Under the pieces are notes generated by a model, which was not told the DNA's origin, searched no databases, and was given only the letters and a program-made list of their open reading frames with translations. From NCBI RefSeq assembly GCF_900142645.1, contig NZ_FRBP01000011.1, positions 62,001-126,000 on the forward strand: a stretch of 64,000 nucleotides of DNA, written 5' to 3'. Each line of letters starts with the position of its first letter. Position 1 is the first letter of the stretch. Made by a program: the position numbers and the translations under genes. Shown in pieces: positions 49,579 to 58,394 of the stretch. Source of the stretch: Eubacterium callanderi. GTDB taxonomy: Bacteria > Bacillota > Clostridia > Eubacteriales > Eubacteriaceae.

Positions 49579-50686
49579 CGCCAATGTGCTCATCCTCGGT
49601 AAAACAGGGTCCGGGAAGACCTCCCTGTTCAACTATATTTTTGGCAGAAACGTCTACGCTACCGGAGCGGGGCGGCCCGTTACTGGCATGGGCATCTACG
49701 AGGAGGCTGTGACCCTGTCCCCGGACTTTACCCTGCACCTGTACGATTCCTGGGGTCTGGAGGCTGATAAGGCCAGAGACTGGAAGCAGCTCATAAACGA
49801 TACCCTTAAAGCCCATGATGTGGCAGAGATCACCGAGTGGTTTCATACCATCATTTACTGCATTTCGGCCAAAGCCGCCCGGGTAGAGGACTTCGACCTC
49901 GAGATCATCGATAGCCTCCGCCAGGGCGGCAACCAGGTCATCGTAGCCCTGACCCACGCCGATGTGGCCGGAGATCCGGATAACCTCATGACCATGCTCC
50001 AGACCATCGCCCAGAGCGGCCATGTGCCCGAGGAGGATATCCTCCCAGTCAACAGCCAGTCCAAAACCCTGCTCACTGGGAAAAAGACCCAGGCCTATGG
50101 CCGGGAAGCCATCATCAGCCGGATCAAGGCCGGCCTGCTGAGCGCCATCAGCCAGAAGATCCCCCATATTTTTGAGGAAGAGGGCAGAGAGATCATCGAG
50201 ACCTGGTATACCCGCTGCTGCTACCGTATTGATACCGACCTCAGAAAGCCCGGCGGTATCAGCGCCCGCAAGGAGAAGGAACGAAACCGCCTCTTTACCG
50301 CCTACGCCGAGGAAGCGCAGAGCGATATCGAACAGTCCTACGATACCCTGATCTCCGAAGCCTACCGCTATTACTGGAAGTTTTGCGGCCACCTCGAGCA
50401 AAATCCTGTTGGCTTTGTTAAAAGACCCAGAAAACCTCTGGAAGCCCTGAGAATGAGGCTGCACCTCACCGATGCCCTCCAGGCCGCAGGGGAAAATATC
50501 GGCCAGTTTTTTGAAGGCCTCTTTAAAAAAGAAAAAAGAACCGCAAAACATGATGCCTTCGCCCAGTTCTACAGAAAAGGCCTGGCCAAATACAGGGAAC
50601 AGCTGTACCAGATGCTAAAGGAAAATACGAGTAAAATGAAAACCGAACTGCGCGAGTATCATCAAATTGTGCAGAGCCCAGAATAG
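49562..50686 (+). CDS. GTPase, soluble helical tail (pair member 2)
   Basis: 374 residues. G1 GKTGSGKTSLFN near 13, followed by YIFGRNVYATGAGRPVTGMG, which closely resembles the same stretch in member 1 (WVFGKNVATTGTGRPLTRGI); G3 DSWG near 63; G4-like THAD near 127. The C-terminal half is charged and helical (IETWYTRCCYRIDTDLRKPG; FEGLFKKEKRTAKHDAFAQF) with no membrane segment. The 17-bp overlap with member 1 means coupled translation, so the two likely act as a hetero-oligomer. Family of unknown function. Confidence 0.8.
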   Translation: MEKTLDANVLILGKTGSGKTSLFNYIFGRNVYATGAGRPVTGMGIYEEAVTLSPDFTLHLYDSWGLEADKARDWKQLINDTLKAHDVAEITEWFHTIIYCISAKAARVEDFDLEIIDSLRQGGNQVIVALTHADVAGDPDNLMTMLQTIAQSGHVPEEDILPVNSQSKTLLTGKKTQAYGREAIISRIKAGLLSAISQKIPHIFEEEGREIIETWYTRCCYRIDTDLRKPGGISARKEKERNRLFTAYAEEAQSDIEQSYDTLISEAYRYYWKFCGHLEQNPVGFVKRPRKPLEALRMRLHLTDALQAAGENIGQFFEGLFKKEKRTAKHDAFAQFYRKGLAKYREQLYQMLKENTSKMKTELREYHQIVQSPE

Positions 50687-50697
50687 AGAGTCTGAAT

Positions 50698-50724
50698 GAC
50701 GACCGTACGTTTCGTACGGTCGTC
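50698..50724. repeat. GACCGT-type palindrome, perfect copy
   Basis: Arms 50698-50709 and 50713-50724 (12 bp each) around TTT. It lies 12 bp after the stop of the second GTPase; no T-run follows. Confidence 0.85.
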
Positions 50725-50811
50725 AGAGATGGGTGACATACCCAAATTATTAGAAAATAACCATTATAAATCGAATTTAAATAAATTTTTTTAATTATTT
50801 CAAAATTTTAC

Positions 50812-50840
50812 GTGCAATTCATAGGAGCAAATGTTATAAT
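50812..50840 (+). promoter_or_regulatory. Promoter of the polysaccharide locus
   Basis: GTGCAA (50812-50817) and TATAAT (50835-50840), spacer 17 bp; 117 bp before the first gene. Confidence 0.5.
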
Positions 50841-50882
50841 AGGTTTCGATATTGAAAAAGCCGATGTTTTGTAAGAAAAAGA

Positions 50883-50907
50883 AGAGCGAGAGGGCTCTGA
50901 TTTTTTT
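50883..50907 (+). terminator. Terminator-like hairpin in the polysaccharide leader
   Basis: AGAGC (50883-50887) pairs with GCTCT (50894-50898), then GA and seven T. It sits in the 5' leader, so it may act as an attenuator of the locus; antitermination (for instance by a LoaP or NusG-like protein) is a possibility with no proof here. Confidence 0.5.
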
Positions 50908-50919
50908 AGATGTTGGATT

Positions 50920-50940
50920 TAGATGAGTTTTAATATAAAA
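50920..50940 (+). repeat. 21-bp exact repeat before EPS genes, copy 1
   Basis: Begins TAGATGAG and ends AATATAAAA; identical to 62855-62875. Both copies lie just before the ribosome binding site of an EPS gene. Confidence 0.85.
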
Positions 50941-50957
50941 CGTAAAAGGAAAGAAAA

Positions 50958-52094
50958 ATGGATAAGCCCGAAAAGATATACCTTGCCTCCCCCCACATGG
51001 GCGGCGAGGAAATGAAATACATACAGGAAGCCTTTGACACCAACTGGATCGCCCCCCTGGGTAAAAATGTCAACCAGTTTGAAAAAGAAATGGCAGCCTA
51101 TGTAGGTGTTAAGACAGGCGCCGCCCTGTCTGCTGGGACAGCCGCCCTGCATCTCGGCTTAAAAGCACTGGGGGTAGGAGAAGGCGACGTGGTCTTCTGC
51201 TCCAGCCTGACCTTTTCAGCCAGCGCCAACCCCATTATCTACCTGGGCGCAAAGCCTGTTTTTATCGACAGCGAACCCGAAACCTGGAATATGAGCCCAG
51301 CAGCTTTAGAAAAAGCTTATGAACAATATCCTAATCCCAAAGCTGTGATCATTGTGGATTTATACGGCCAGGCTGCCGATTATGAAAAGCTGTCAGCCCT
51401 CTGTAAAGCACACCACACCCCAATACTGGAAGATGCCGCCGAAGCCTTAGGCGCGACTTACCAAGGCCAGAAATGCGGCACTCTTGGCGATCTGTCTGTT
51501 TTGTCCTTTAACGGCAACAAAATCATCACCACCTCCGGCGGCGGCATGCTCCTCGGTAATGACGAAGCGCTCATTCAGAAAACCCGTTTCTGGTCCACCC
51601 AGTCCAGAGAAAATGAACGCCACTACGAGCACAAAGAACTGGGCTACAACTACCGCATGAGCAACATCGTTGCCGGTATCGGAAGGGGACAGTTAAAAGT
51701 GCTGGAAGAAAGAGTCGCGAAGAAAAAGCAAATCTTTGAGGCCTATCAAGAAGCATTTAAAGAAATAAAGGATATTGAAATGATGCCCGTTTCCGACAAA
51801 GGCAAGCCCAATTGCTGGTTAAGCTGTATGACCTTAAAAGAAAACAGTGTAGTCAAGCCACTCAATATTATGCAGGCTTTGGAAAAAGAAAACATCGAAT
51901 CCCGGCCAGTCTGGAAGCCCATGCACCTGCAGCCTTACTTCAAAGCCTTTGATTTCTTCAGCCATTGCGACCCAGAGAATGAACAGAGCATTGCGGAAGA
52001 TATCTTTAACAGAGGCGTCTGCCTGCCGAGCGATACCAAAATGACCGAGGCAGACCAACAGCGCATTATCAATATTATCAATTCATTTTTTTAG
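50958..52094 (+). CDS. DegT/DnrJ/EryC1 sugar aminotransferase (PglE/EpsN-like)
   Basis: 378 residues, PLP enzyme that aminates a nucleotide-linked keto-sugar. N-terminus KIYLASPHMGGEEMKYIQEA and FDTNWIAPLG are typical of PglE/EpsN (C4 amination of UDP-4-keto-6-deoxy-GlcNAc). The PLP lysine is in SFNGNKIITTSGGG near 185. The matching dehydratase and acetyltransferase are not in the window and may lie past its right end. First gene of the EPS locus, GC-richer than those in the middle. AAAAGGAAAG precedes the ATG. Confidence 0.88.
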   Translation: MDKPEKIYLASPHMGGEEMKYIQEAFDTNWIAPLGKNVNQFEKEMAAYVGVKTGAALSAGTAALHLGLKALGVGEGDVVFCSSLTFSASANPIIYLGAKPVFIDSEPETWNMSPAALEKAYEQYPNPKAVIIVDLYGQAADYEKLSALCKAHHTPILEDAAEALGATYQGQKCGTLGDLSVLSFNGNKIITTSGGGMLLGNDEALIQKTRFWSTQSRENERHYEHKELGYNYRMSNIVAGIGRGQLKVLEERVAKKKQIFEAYQEAFKEIKDIEMMPVSDKGKPNCWLSCMTLKENSVVKPLNIMQALEKENIESRPVWKPMHLQPYFKAFDFFSHCDPENEQSIAEDIFNRGVCLPSDTKMTEADQQRIINIINSFF

Positions 52095-52202
52095 CAACAA
52101 TGGCTATGTAAGGAACGACGCCTTCGGGGTCTGCCCCCGAGGCTTGTCTACTTATGGACAAGTCGAAGTGGGTATTGTTCCGATGAAATACAGAGGTTCA
52201 AA
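52095..52202. other. Hairpin-rich gap between EPS genes
   Basis: Two stem-loops: GCCTTCGGGG with CCCCCGAGGC, and CTTGTC with GACAAG. No T-run; probably read through. Confidence 0.5.
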
Positions 52203-52895
52203 ATGATCTATCAGAAATACGTCAAACGCATACTTGACATCACCCTGTCCGGCGCAGCGATTATCGTGCTGTCACCTGTGATGGGCGTCACCGCCATTTT
52301 GGTTAAAAAGAAGCTGGGAAGCCCAGTTATCTTTAAGCAAAAGAGGCCCGGCAAAGATGAAAAGATTTTTACCATGTATAAGTTTAGAACGATGCTGGAT
52401 GCAAAAGATAGCAAAGGAAATAATTTGACAGATGAGGAGCGTTTAAAAAGAATTGCATCTCAAAAGAAAGAACAGGTGAATATCTCAAAAGATGAAAACC
52501 GTATAACACCATTCGGAAAGAAAATGCGAGCAATGAGTTTAGATGAATTACCAGAGCTGTTTAATATCTTTAAAGGCGATATGAGTTTTGTTGGGCCGCG
52601 GCCTTTAGTCACAATTTATTTGCCTTATTATAATGAAAATGAAAAGAAAAGGCATAACGTACGGCCTGGGTTAACAGGTTTAGCGCAAGTTAACGGAAGA
52701 AATGGATTATCATGGAAAGAAAAATTTTATTATGACACACAGTATGTGGAAAATGTAACCTTTATTAAAGATTTAAAAATACTTTTAAAAACAGTTCGCG
52801 TTGTCTTTTCCCACAGTGATATCGGGCAAGGAGAAGAGAAACCGGAAGCATTTCATATCGTTAGACAAAGAGAGCTTAATGATAAATTACAGTAA
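52203..52895 (+). CDS. Initiating sugar-phosphate transferase (PglC/EpsL-like)
   Basis: 230 residues. Adds the first sugar phosphate to undecaprenyl phosphate. One N-terminal membrane hairpin (about 12-33), then the family core: KQKRPGKDEKIFTMYKFRTM, MSLDELPELFNIFKGDMSFV, GPRPL and RPGLTGLAQVNGRN. It is the small monotopic PglC type, which fits the PglE-like enzyme upstream. The first ~170 bp use GC-richer codons like the flank, while the rest is AT-rich like the following genes, so a recombination joint probably lies within this gene near 52.37 kb. Confidence 0.92.
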   Translation: MIYQKYVKRILDITLSGAAIIVLSPVMGVTAILVKKKLGSPVIFKQKRPGKDEKIFTMYKFRTMLDAKDSKGNNLTDEERLKRIASQKKEQVNISKDENRITPFGKKMRAMSLDELPELFNIFKGDMSFVGPRPLVTIYLPYYNENEKKRHNVRPGLTGLAQVNGRNGLSWKEKFYYDTQYVENVTFIKDLKILLKTVRVVFSHSDIGQGEEKPEAFHIVRQRELNDKLQ

Positions 52896-52915
52896 TCGAG
52901 AAAAGAGGAATTTTT

Positions 52916-53914
52916 ATGAAAAAAATAATTATTTTTGGTGCTTCAGGCAATGTAGGATCTTATTTTACCAAATATGCAGCTGAATTTTTTAAGGATTCAG
53001 ATTTTGAAATTATTGCTTCTGGGAGAAGAAAGACAAATGTTTTTGAGCAGTTTGGCGTGAAATATTTTGATGTGGATGTTACAAAATCAAGTGATTTTGA
53101 CAAACTTCCAAAGGATGATATTTATGCAGTTATTATGCTGGCAGCCGTGATTCCTTCATATATGAATACTTATAATGCTAAAGCTTATTTAGATACAAAT
53201 ATTATGGGCACGTACAATGTTTTAGAATATTGTCGTAAAAACAATGTGGATAGAATTTTATTTAGTACGACTGTTTTTGATATTTCATTATACGCTGAAG
53301 AAGGCATGATATTAAAACCGGATATGCCCAAAAATTTTAGCTACAAAGGAGATCATGCTGTTTATGTCATTTCGAAAAATACAGCCATTGAGTTAATTGA
53401 ACATTATCATCAGGAGTACGGTATTAAAAAGTTTATTTTTAGATTTCCGACAATTTATGGATACAGCCCTTATCAGTACTATTTCCCAAATGGTGTAAAA
53501 ACAATGCGTCCCCTATATAAAACCATAAATAACGCAATGGAAAGTAAACCAATAGAAATATGGGGAGATCCAAATTATGCAAAAGATATGGTCCATGTTT
53601 ATGATTGCGCGCAGATGATGTGTAAAGCGATAAACATCGATCGGGATGAAGGACTCTATAATGTAGGGACAGGCATTCCAGTTACATTACAGGAGCAATG
53701 TGAAACGATTATTGACGTGTTCTCTCCTAAAGATAAACCATCTGAAATTATTTATCATCCAGAAGTATCCAATGGCGGTGGCTTTTTGATGGATATCGAG
53801 AACGCAAAAGAGGAGTTAGGTTACGCGCCCGAGTATGACTGTAAAAAACTGTTTGAAGATTACAAAAAAGAAATGAAACTTAATCGCTTTATGGAACTAA
53901 GAAAACAAGATTAA
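52916..53914 (+). CDS. NAD-dependent epimerase/dehydratase
   Basis: 332 residues of the extended SDR fold. The nucleotide-binding motif GASGNVGS sits at 8-15 and the catalytic Tyr-x3-Lys at YVISK near 146, with STTVF near 117. It works on a nucleotide sugar; which one is unclear, as the sequence departs from GalE and RmlB types. AGAGGAA lies before the ATG. AT-rich, cassette-type codon use. Confidence 0.87.
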   Translation: MKKIIIFGASGNVGSYFTKYAAEFFKDSDFEIIASGRRKTNVFEQFGVKYFDVDVTKSSDFDKLPKDDIYAVIMLAAVIPSYMNTYNAKAYLDTNIMGTYNVLEYCRKNNVDRILFSTTVFDISLYAEEGMILKPDMPKNFSYKGDHAVYVISKNTAIELIEHYHQEYGIKKFIFRFPTIYGYSPYQYYFPNGVKTMRPLYKTINNAMESKPIEIWGDPNYAKDMVHVYDCAQMMCKAINIDRDEGLYNVGTGIPVTLQEQCETIIDVFSPKDKPSEIIYHPEVSNGGGFLMDIENAKEELGYAPEYDCKKLFEDYKKEMKLNRFMELRKQD

Positions 53915-53918
53915 AAAT

Positions 53919-54989
53919 ATGAAAAAGGAAATTGGCAGTGAATTTTGGACCGTCGAACAGACAGCAGAGAAACAGCATTTATTCAATGCTTTTAAAAGAA
54001 ACCAACGCTTCTTTTTATCCGGTCGAACAGCTTTGGATTTTCTAATAAAAAATATAAAAGCAAAGAAGCCCATAAGAAAAGCATACCTTCCGTCCTATTG
54101 CTGTCACAGCATGATCCAGCCTTTTTTAGATAATGATATCGAAGTAATCTTCTATGAGGTTCTTATCAAAGAAAACAAATTGATGATAAAAGTGGATCCC
54201 AACGTAGAATGTGATCTTTTTTATACCATTCAATACTTTGGATTCGTTGATGAACAGCTGGATGATTTTATAAGAAAAATAAAACAACAGGGAAAACTAA
54301 TCGTTGAGGATGCCACGCACTCCTTATTCACAGCTAAAGCATTTCATACAGAAGCCGATTATGTTTTTGCAAGTCTGCGCAAATGGACAGGGCTGCCCGG
54401 CGGTGCGCTGGTATGGTCAAATGAGACACTTTATGCTCCAGCATCAAAGACAGATTCCAACAAAGCATATATTGAAAAGCGGGAAGCCGCCTATCGATTA
54501 AAACGTCGATACATTGAAGGCGAACCCATCGAAAAAAAAGCCTTTTTAACTTTATTCGATGAAGCCGAGCAAATGTTAGACAAAGATTATCGCGGCTACG
54601 GCTGTGGTCAGGAAATACAAGAACAAATCGAGCATTTAGATATTGCAAAAATTAAAAAGAATCGGCAAGAAAATGCAGCTTTTCTCTGTGAAAAATTGAG
54701 ATTTTGTAAAGATATTGAATTGCTTTACAAAGCAGTAAAACAGGATACTTGCCCCGTGTTCGTCCCGATTATTGTAAAAAAACATCAGAGAGATCCACTG
54801 AGAGCATTTTTAATCCAGCAGAATATTTATTGCCCGATCCACTGGCCAATCTCACCAATGCACAAGCTAAATGTGGGAACAGAAGCACTTTATAAAAATA
54901 CACTCAGCTTAGTGTGCGACCAACGATATGAGATAGAAGATATGACATCAATTGTCAATGCGATCATACAATTTTTTGAAAGGAAATAA
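53919..54989 (+). CDS. Distant DegT-like PLP-fold protein
   Basis: 356 residues with an aminotransferase-like layout: FFLSGRTALDFLI near 32, VEDATHSLFTAKAF near 129 and a putative PLP lysine in ASLRKWTGLPGGALVW near 151. It differs strongly from the PglE-like gene and from ordinary DegT enzymes. It may act on a non-sugar substrate or be a dehydratase of this fold. It lies between an epimerase and a FemAB-like gene; that set could build and attach an amino-acid-like or amine substituent. No clear ribosome binding site; 4 bp after the previous stop. Confidence 0.75.
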   Translation: MKKEIGSEFWTVEQTAEKQHLFNAFKRNQRFFLSGRTALDFLIKNIKAKKPIRKAYLPSYCCHSMIQPFLDNDIEVIFYEVLIKENKLMIKVDPNVECDLFYTIQYFGFVDEQLDDFIRKIKQQGKLIVEDATHSLFTAKAFHTEADYVFASLRKWTGLPGGALVWSNETLYAPASKTDSNKAYIEKREAAYRLKRRYIEGEPIEKKAFLTLFDEAEQMLDKDYRGYGCGQEIQEQIEHLDIAKIKKNRQENAAFLCEKLRFCKDIELLYKAVKQDTCPVFVPIIVKKHQRDPLRAFLIQQNIYCPIHWPISPMHKLNVGTEALYKNTLSLVCDQRYEIEDMTSIVNAIIQFFERK

Positions 54990-54990
54990 A

Positions 54991-56049
54991 ATGAGTCAAT
55001 TAGAAATCATCACAAGCGATCAAGCAGAAGAATGGAATAAAATTGTCAAATCATTTAAAAATCATGACGTTTATTATCTCATTGATTATGTAAAAGCCTT
55101 TCAAATCCATGGAGATGGGGAACCTATTCTTATCTTTTATCATGATCATGACTTTAAAGCAATGAATGTGACCATGAAACGAGATATTGGCCGCTCGCCT
55201 AACTTGGTCAATCAAATTCCCGTTGACACATATTATGATTTCACAACCCCTTATGGTTATGGTGGCTTTCAAGTTGAAGGGACACAGACAAAAGAAAACA
55301 TAGAAACACTAAATCGTATCTATTATGAATATTGTCTTAAACATAGTATTGTTTGTGAGTTTGTCCGTTTTCATCCAGTCTTAGAAAATGCCAAGTTGCT
55401 GACGGAAATGTATGAAGTTATTGAACTCGGAAAAACAATACTAATGGACTTAAGCGATCAGGAATTAATATGGAAAAACATTACTAGTAAAAATCGAAAT
55501 GTCATTCGGAAAGCACAAAAATCAGGTGTGAAAATATATTGGGGTCGTAATCGGGAACTGTTTAAAGATTTTATCCAGATATACAACCAGACAATGGATA
55601 AAGATCAGGCGGAGGATTACTATTATTTTAAAGTCGATTTTTATGAAAGTATTCTTAATGATTTAAAAGACAACAGCTTAATATTTTATGCACAACTTGA
55701 AGACGAGATTATTGCCATGTCGATTGTTATGTTTTGTAATCAGCAAATGCATTACCATTTGTCTGCTTCAAAACAAGCCTATTTAAAGTATGCTCCGACA
55801 AATTTGTTGCTTTATGAAGTAGCCTGTTGGGGGGCAGAAAATGGGTTTAAAACGTTGCATTTAGGCGGTGGCCTTGGGTGTAAAGAGGATAATTTGTATA
55901 AATTTAAAAGTGCTTTTAACCGACATTCAGAGGCGGAATTTTCGATTGGTAAGAAAGTTTTTGATAAAGAAGCATATATGGAATTTGTTGAGATGTCACA
56001 AAAATCAGAAGATAAAGAAGATGACTATTTTCCTAAATACAGGGGTTAA
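54991..56049 (+). CDS. FemAB/GNAT-type acyltransferase
   Basis: 352 residues. NITSKNRNVIRKAQKSGVKI near 165-185 and the C-terminal LLLYEVACWGAENGFKTLHL with GGGLG are hallmarks of the FemAB/BioF2-like double-GNAT family, which moves aminoacyl or acyl groups to peptidoglycan or sugars. In this locus it probably decorates the repeat unit with an amino acid or similar group. The ATG at 54991 has AAAGGAA 5 bases upstream; a longer frame reading back into the previous gene is rejected. Confidence 0.83.
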   Translation: MSQLEIITSDQAEEWNKIVKSFKNHDVYYLIDYVKAFQIHGDGEPILIFYHDHDFKAMNVTMKRDIGRSPNLVNQIPVDTYYDFTTPYGYGGFQVEGTQTKENIETLNRIYYEYCLKHSIVCEFVRFHPVLENAKLLTEMYEVIELGKTILMDLSDQELIWKNITSKNRNVIRKAQKSGVKIYWGRNRELFKDFIQIYNQTMDKDQAEDYYYFKVDFYESILNDLKDNSLIFYAQLEDEIIAMSIVMFCNQQMHYHLSASKQAYLKYAPTNLLLYEVACWGAENGFKTLHLGGGLGCKEDNLYKFKSAFNRHSEAEFSIGKKVFDKEAYMEFVEMSQKSEDKEDDYFPKYRG

Positions 56050-56055
56050 ATATAA

Positions 56056-57288
56056 ATGAAAAACATTTGGATTTTTAATCATTACGCAGGGCCACCCTCC
56101 ATTTGTACAGGTTTGAGGCATTTTAATTTCGCAAAATATTTAAAACAAGCCGGATATAAAGTGACAATTTTTGCATCTAGCGCCCAGCATAATTCGAGCA
56201 TTAATCTTATAAAGGATGATAAAAAATATATCAAATACATAGAGGAAGACATACCGTTTGTGTATATAAAAACAAGGCAATATAAAGGCAATGGAAAAGA
56301 ACGAATCAAGAATATGGTTGATTACTATAAAGGGGTTTCAAAAATTGCCGATAACTTTGAAAAACCAGACGTTATTATTGGATCCTCTGTGCATCCTTTG
56401 GCCTGTTTGGCGGCGATTAAACTGTCAAAAAAATATCAATGTAAAAACATTGTAGAAATAAGAGATCTATGGCCTAAAACTTTTGTTTCATTGGGGATGC
56501 TGAGTAAAGATTCCTTTCTTGTTAAATTGATGTATACAGGTGAAAAATGGTTATATAAAAAAGCTCAAAATATTGTCTTTACTATGGAAGGTGGAAAAGA
56601 CTATGTTATTGATCAAGGATGGAGCAACAGTATTAATTTAGATAAAATTTATTACATAAATAATGGAGTGGATCTTGAAGAATTTAAAACTAATATTCGA
56701 GAATGCAAAATAGACGATGAAGATCTTGACAATAAAAAAATATTCAAAGTAATTTATGCAGGTTCAATACGACAAGCAAATGGATTGGATAGATTGATCA
56801 AAGTAGCAGAAATTCTTAAAGATGAAGAGCATCTTTTATTTTTAATATATGGCGATGGGCCTGATAAGCGTTATCTAGAGGAGTACTGCTATAAAAATAA
56901 TATCAATAATGTAAAGTTCAAGGGAAAAATTGAGAAAAAATATATACCTTATGTGTTATCTCAAAGTAATCTAAATATTCTAAATTATATTAAAACAGAT
57001 ATTTTTCGATATGGTACAAGTCAAAATAAATTTTTTGAATATTTGGCAAGTGGAAAGCCGATTTGTGCGAGTTTAACACATAAATATTGTGTTATTACAA
57101 AATATAAATGTGGGATTGCTAAAGACTTTAATACTATAAATGAATATGCTGAAGCGATCCTTGAAATAAAGAATTTAAGCAGTCAGGAGTATCAAAAATT
57201 ATGTAGAAATGCACAACGAGCAGCAGAAGAATATGATTTTAAAAATTTGACTAATAAGTTAATTCGGGTAATTGAAGGAGAGGAATAA
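56056..57288 (+). CDS. Glycosyltransferase family 4 (WbuB-like)
   Basis: 410 residues, GT-B fold. N-terminus MKNIWIFNHYAGPPSICTGL and RHFNFAKYLKQAGYKV, as in WbuB-type GT4 enzymes; VEIRDLWPKT near 137; donor-site region VIYAGSIRQANGLDRLI near 232 and the late KFFEYLASGKPI with a Glu for donor binding. Adds one sugar to the lipid-linked unit at the cytosolic face. Overlaps the next gene by 1 bp. Confidence 0.88.
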   Translation: MKNIWIFNHYAGPPSICTGLRHFNFAKYLKQAGYKVTIFASSAQHNSSINLIKDDKKYIKYIEEDIPFVYIKTRQYKGNGKERIKNMVDYYKGVSKIADNFEKPDVIIGSSVHPLACLAAIKLSKKYQCKNIVEIRDLWPKTFVSLGMLSKDSFLVKLMYTGEKWLYKKAQNIVFTMEGGKDYVIDQGWSNSINLDKIYYINNGVDLEEFKTNIRECKIDDEDLDNKKIFKVIYAGSIRQANGLDRLIKVAEILKDEEHLLFLIYGDGPDKRYLEEYCYKNNINNVKFKGKIEKKYIPYVLSQSNLNILNYIKTDIFRYGTSQNKFFEYLASGKPICASLTHKYCVITKYKCGIAKDFNTINEYAEAILEIKNLSSQEYQKLCRNAQRAAEEYDFKNLTNKLIRVIEGEE

Positions 57289-58394
57289 TGAAGATAATGT
57301 TTCTTGCCGCAGCTTCAAGTGTGCATACAATTCGTTGGGTTAATTCATTAGCACAAAGAGGACTCGAAATTCACTTAGTATATCTAAAAGGGCATGATCC
57401 CAAAGAAAAAATAGACGATTGTGTGAAATTATATCCGTTACCATTTAGCGGGAATAAAGGTTATTATCTAAATGCTTTTTCATTGAAAAAAATATACAAA
57501 AAGATTGTACCTGATGTAATAAATGCACACTACGCTAGCGGATATGGAACGTTAGCAAGAGTATCAAAGTTGAAACCTCTTTTACTAAATGTATGGGGCA
57601 GTGATGTTTATGAGTTTCCATACCAAAGCAAAACAAAAATGCAGTTGGTATGTAGAAACTTAGAATATGCTGATAAGTTAGCATCAACAAGTAATTGTAT
57701 GGCGAATCAAGTTCGTCGGATTTTAGATAATCCCCAAAAGGAAATCTTTATTACACCATTTGGCATTGATTTAGAAATTTTTAGCCCTAAACGATTTAAT
57801 AAAAAAAGAAAAAATAAAATTATTGTAGGAAATATAAAAACATTGTCCCAAAAGTATGGCATTGATGATTTAATAAAAGCAACACGTCTCTTGCTAGATA
57901 AACTGAAAAAAGAAAAACGAAACGAATTGGCCGATAAAATAGAGGTGCATATTTATGGTGAAGGTGAACAGAGAAGTGAGATTGAAAAACTTATTAGAAA
58001 GTCAGATTTAAAAAACAGAGTTTTTCTGAAAGGTAAAATACCACATGTTTTAGTGCCTGAGACTTTAAGTTGTTTTGATATTTTTTGCTGTACTAGTATT
58101 TTTGACAGCGAGAGCTTTGGTGTTTCAGTTGTAGAGGCGATGGCGATGGAATTACCTGTTGTCGCAACGGATGTGGATGGTTTCAAGGAAGTAATGGTGC
58201 ATAGTCAAACTGGGCTAATTGTTAAACGAGAAAGCCCGGCAGATATATGTAATGGTCTTTATCATGTGATAACTTTACCAGATATGGGAAAAGGATATGG
58301 TTTGGCTGGTAGAAAAAGGGTTGAAGAAAGATATAATTGGGAAAATAACGTCATACATATGATAGAGATTTATAACAGGGTAAATGATGGATAG
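57288..58394 (+). CDS. Glycosyltransferase family 4
   Basis: 368 residues, GT-B fold. MKIMFLAAASSVHTIRWVNS at the N-terminus, LLNVWGSDVYEFP near 101, and the C-terminal donor motif ESFGVSVVEAMAMELPVVAT near 268 (E-x7-E). Second glycosyltransferase of the cassette; sugar unknown. GGAGAGGAA lies at the end of the previous gene. Confidence 0.9.
   Translation: MKIMFLAAASSVHTIRWVNSLAQRGLEIHLVYLKGHDPKEKIDDCVKLYPLPFSGNKGYYLNAFSLKKIYKKIVPDVINAHYASGYGTLARVSKLKPLLLNVWGSDVYEFPYQSKTKMQLVCRNLEYADKLASTSNCMANQVRRILDNPQKEIFITPFGIDLEIFSPKRFNKKRKNKIIVGNIKTLSQKYGIDDLIKATRLLLDKLKKEKRNELADKIEVHIYGEGEQRSEIEKLIRKSDLKNRVFLKGKIPHVLVPETLSCFDIFCCTSIFDSESFGVSVVEAMAMELPVVATDVDGFKEVMVHSQTGLIVKRESPADICNGLYHVITLPDMGKGYGLAGRKRVEERYNWENNVIHMIEIYNRVNDG

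Noticed and set aside
49412-50551. 379-residue minus-strand ORF over the second GTPase
   Set aside because: Shadow frame: the plus strand encodes a P-loop GTPase with its own start signals; no domain is seen on the minus strand.
50860-50930. 20-codon ORF in the leader of the polysaccharide locus (starts MFCKKKKSERAL)
   Set aside because: No ribosome binding site, and the frame is explained by the hairpin sequence.
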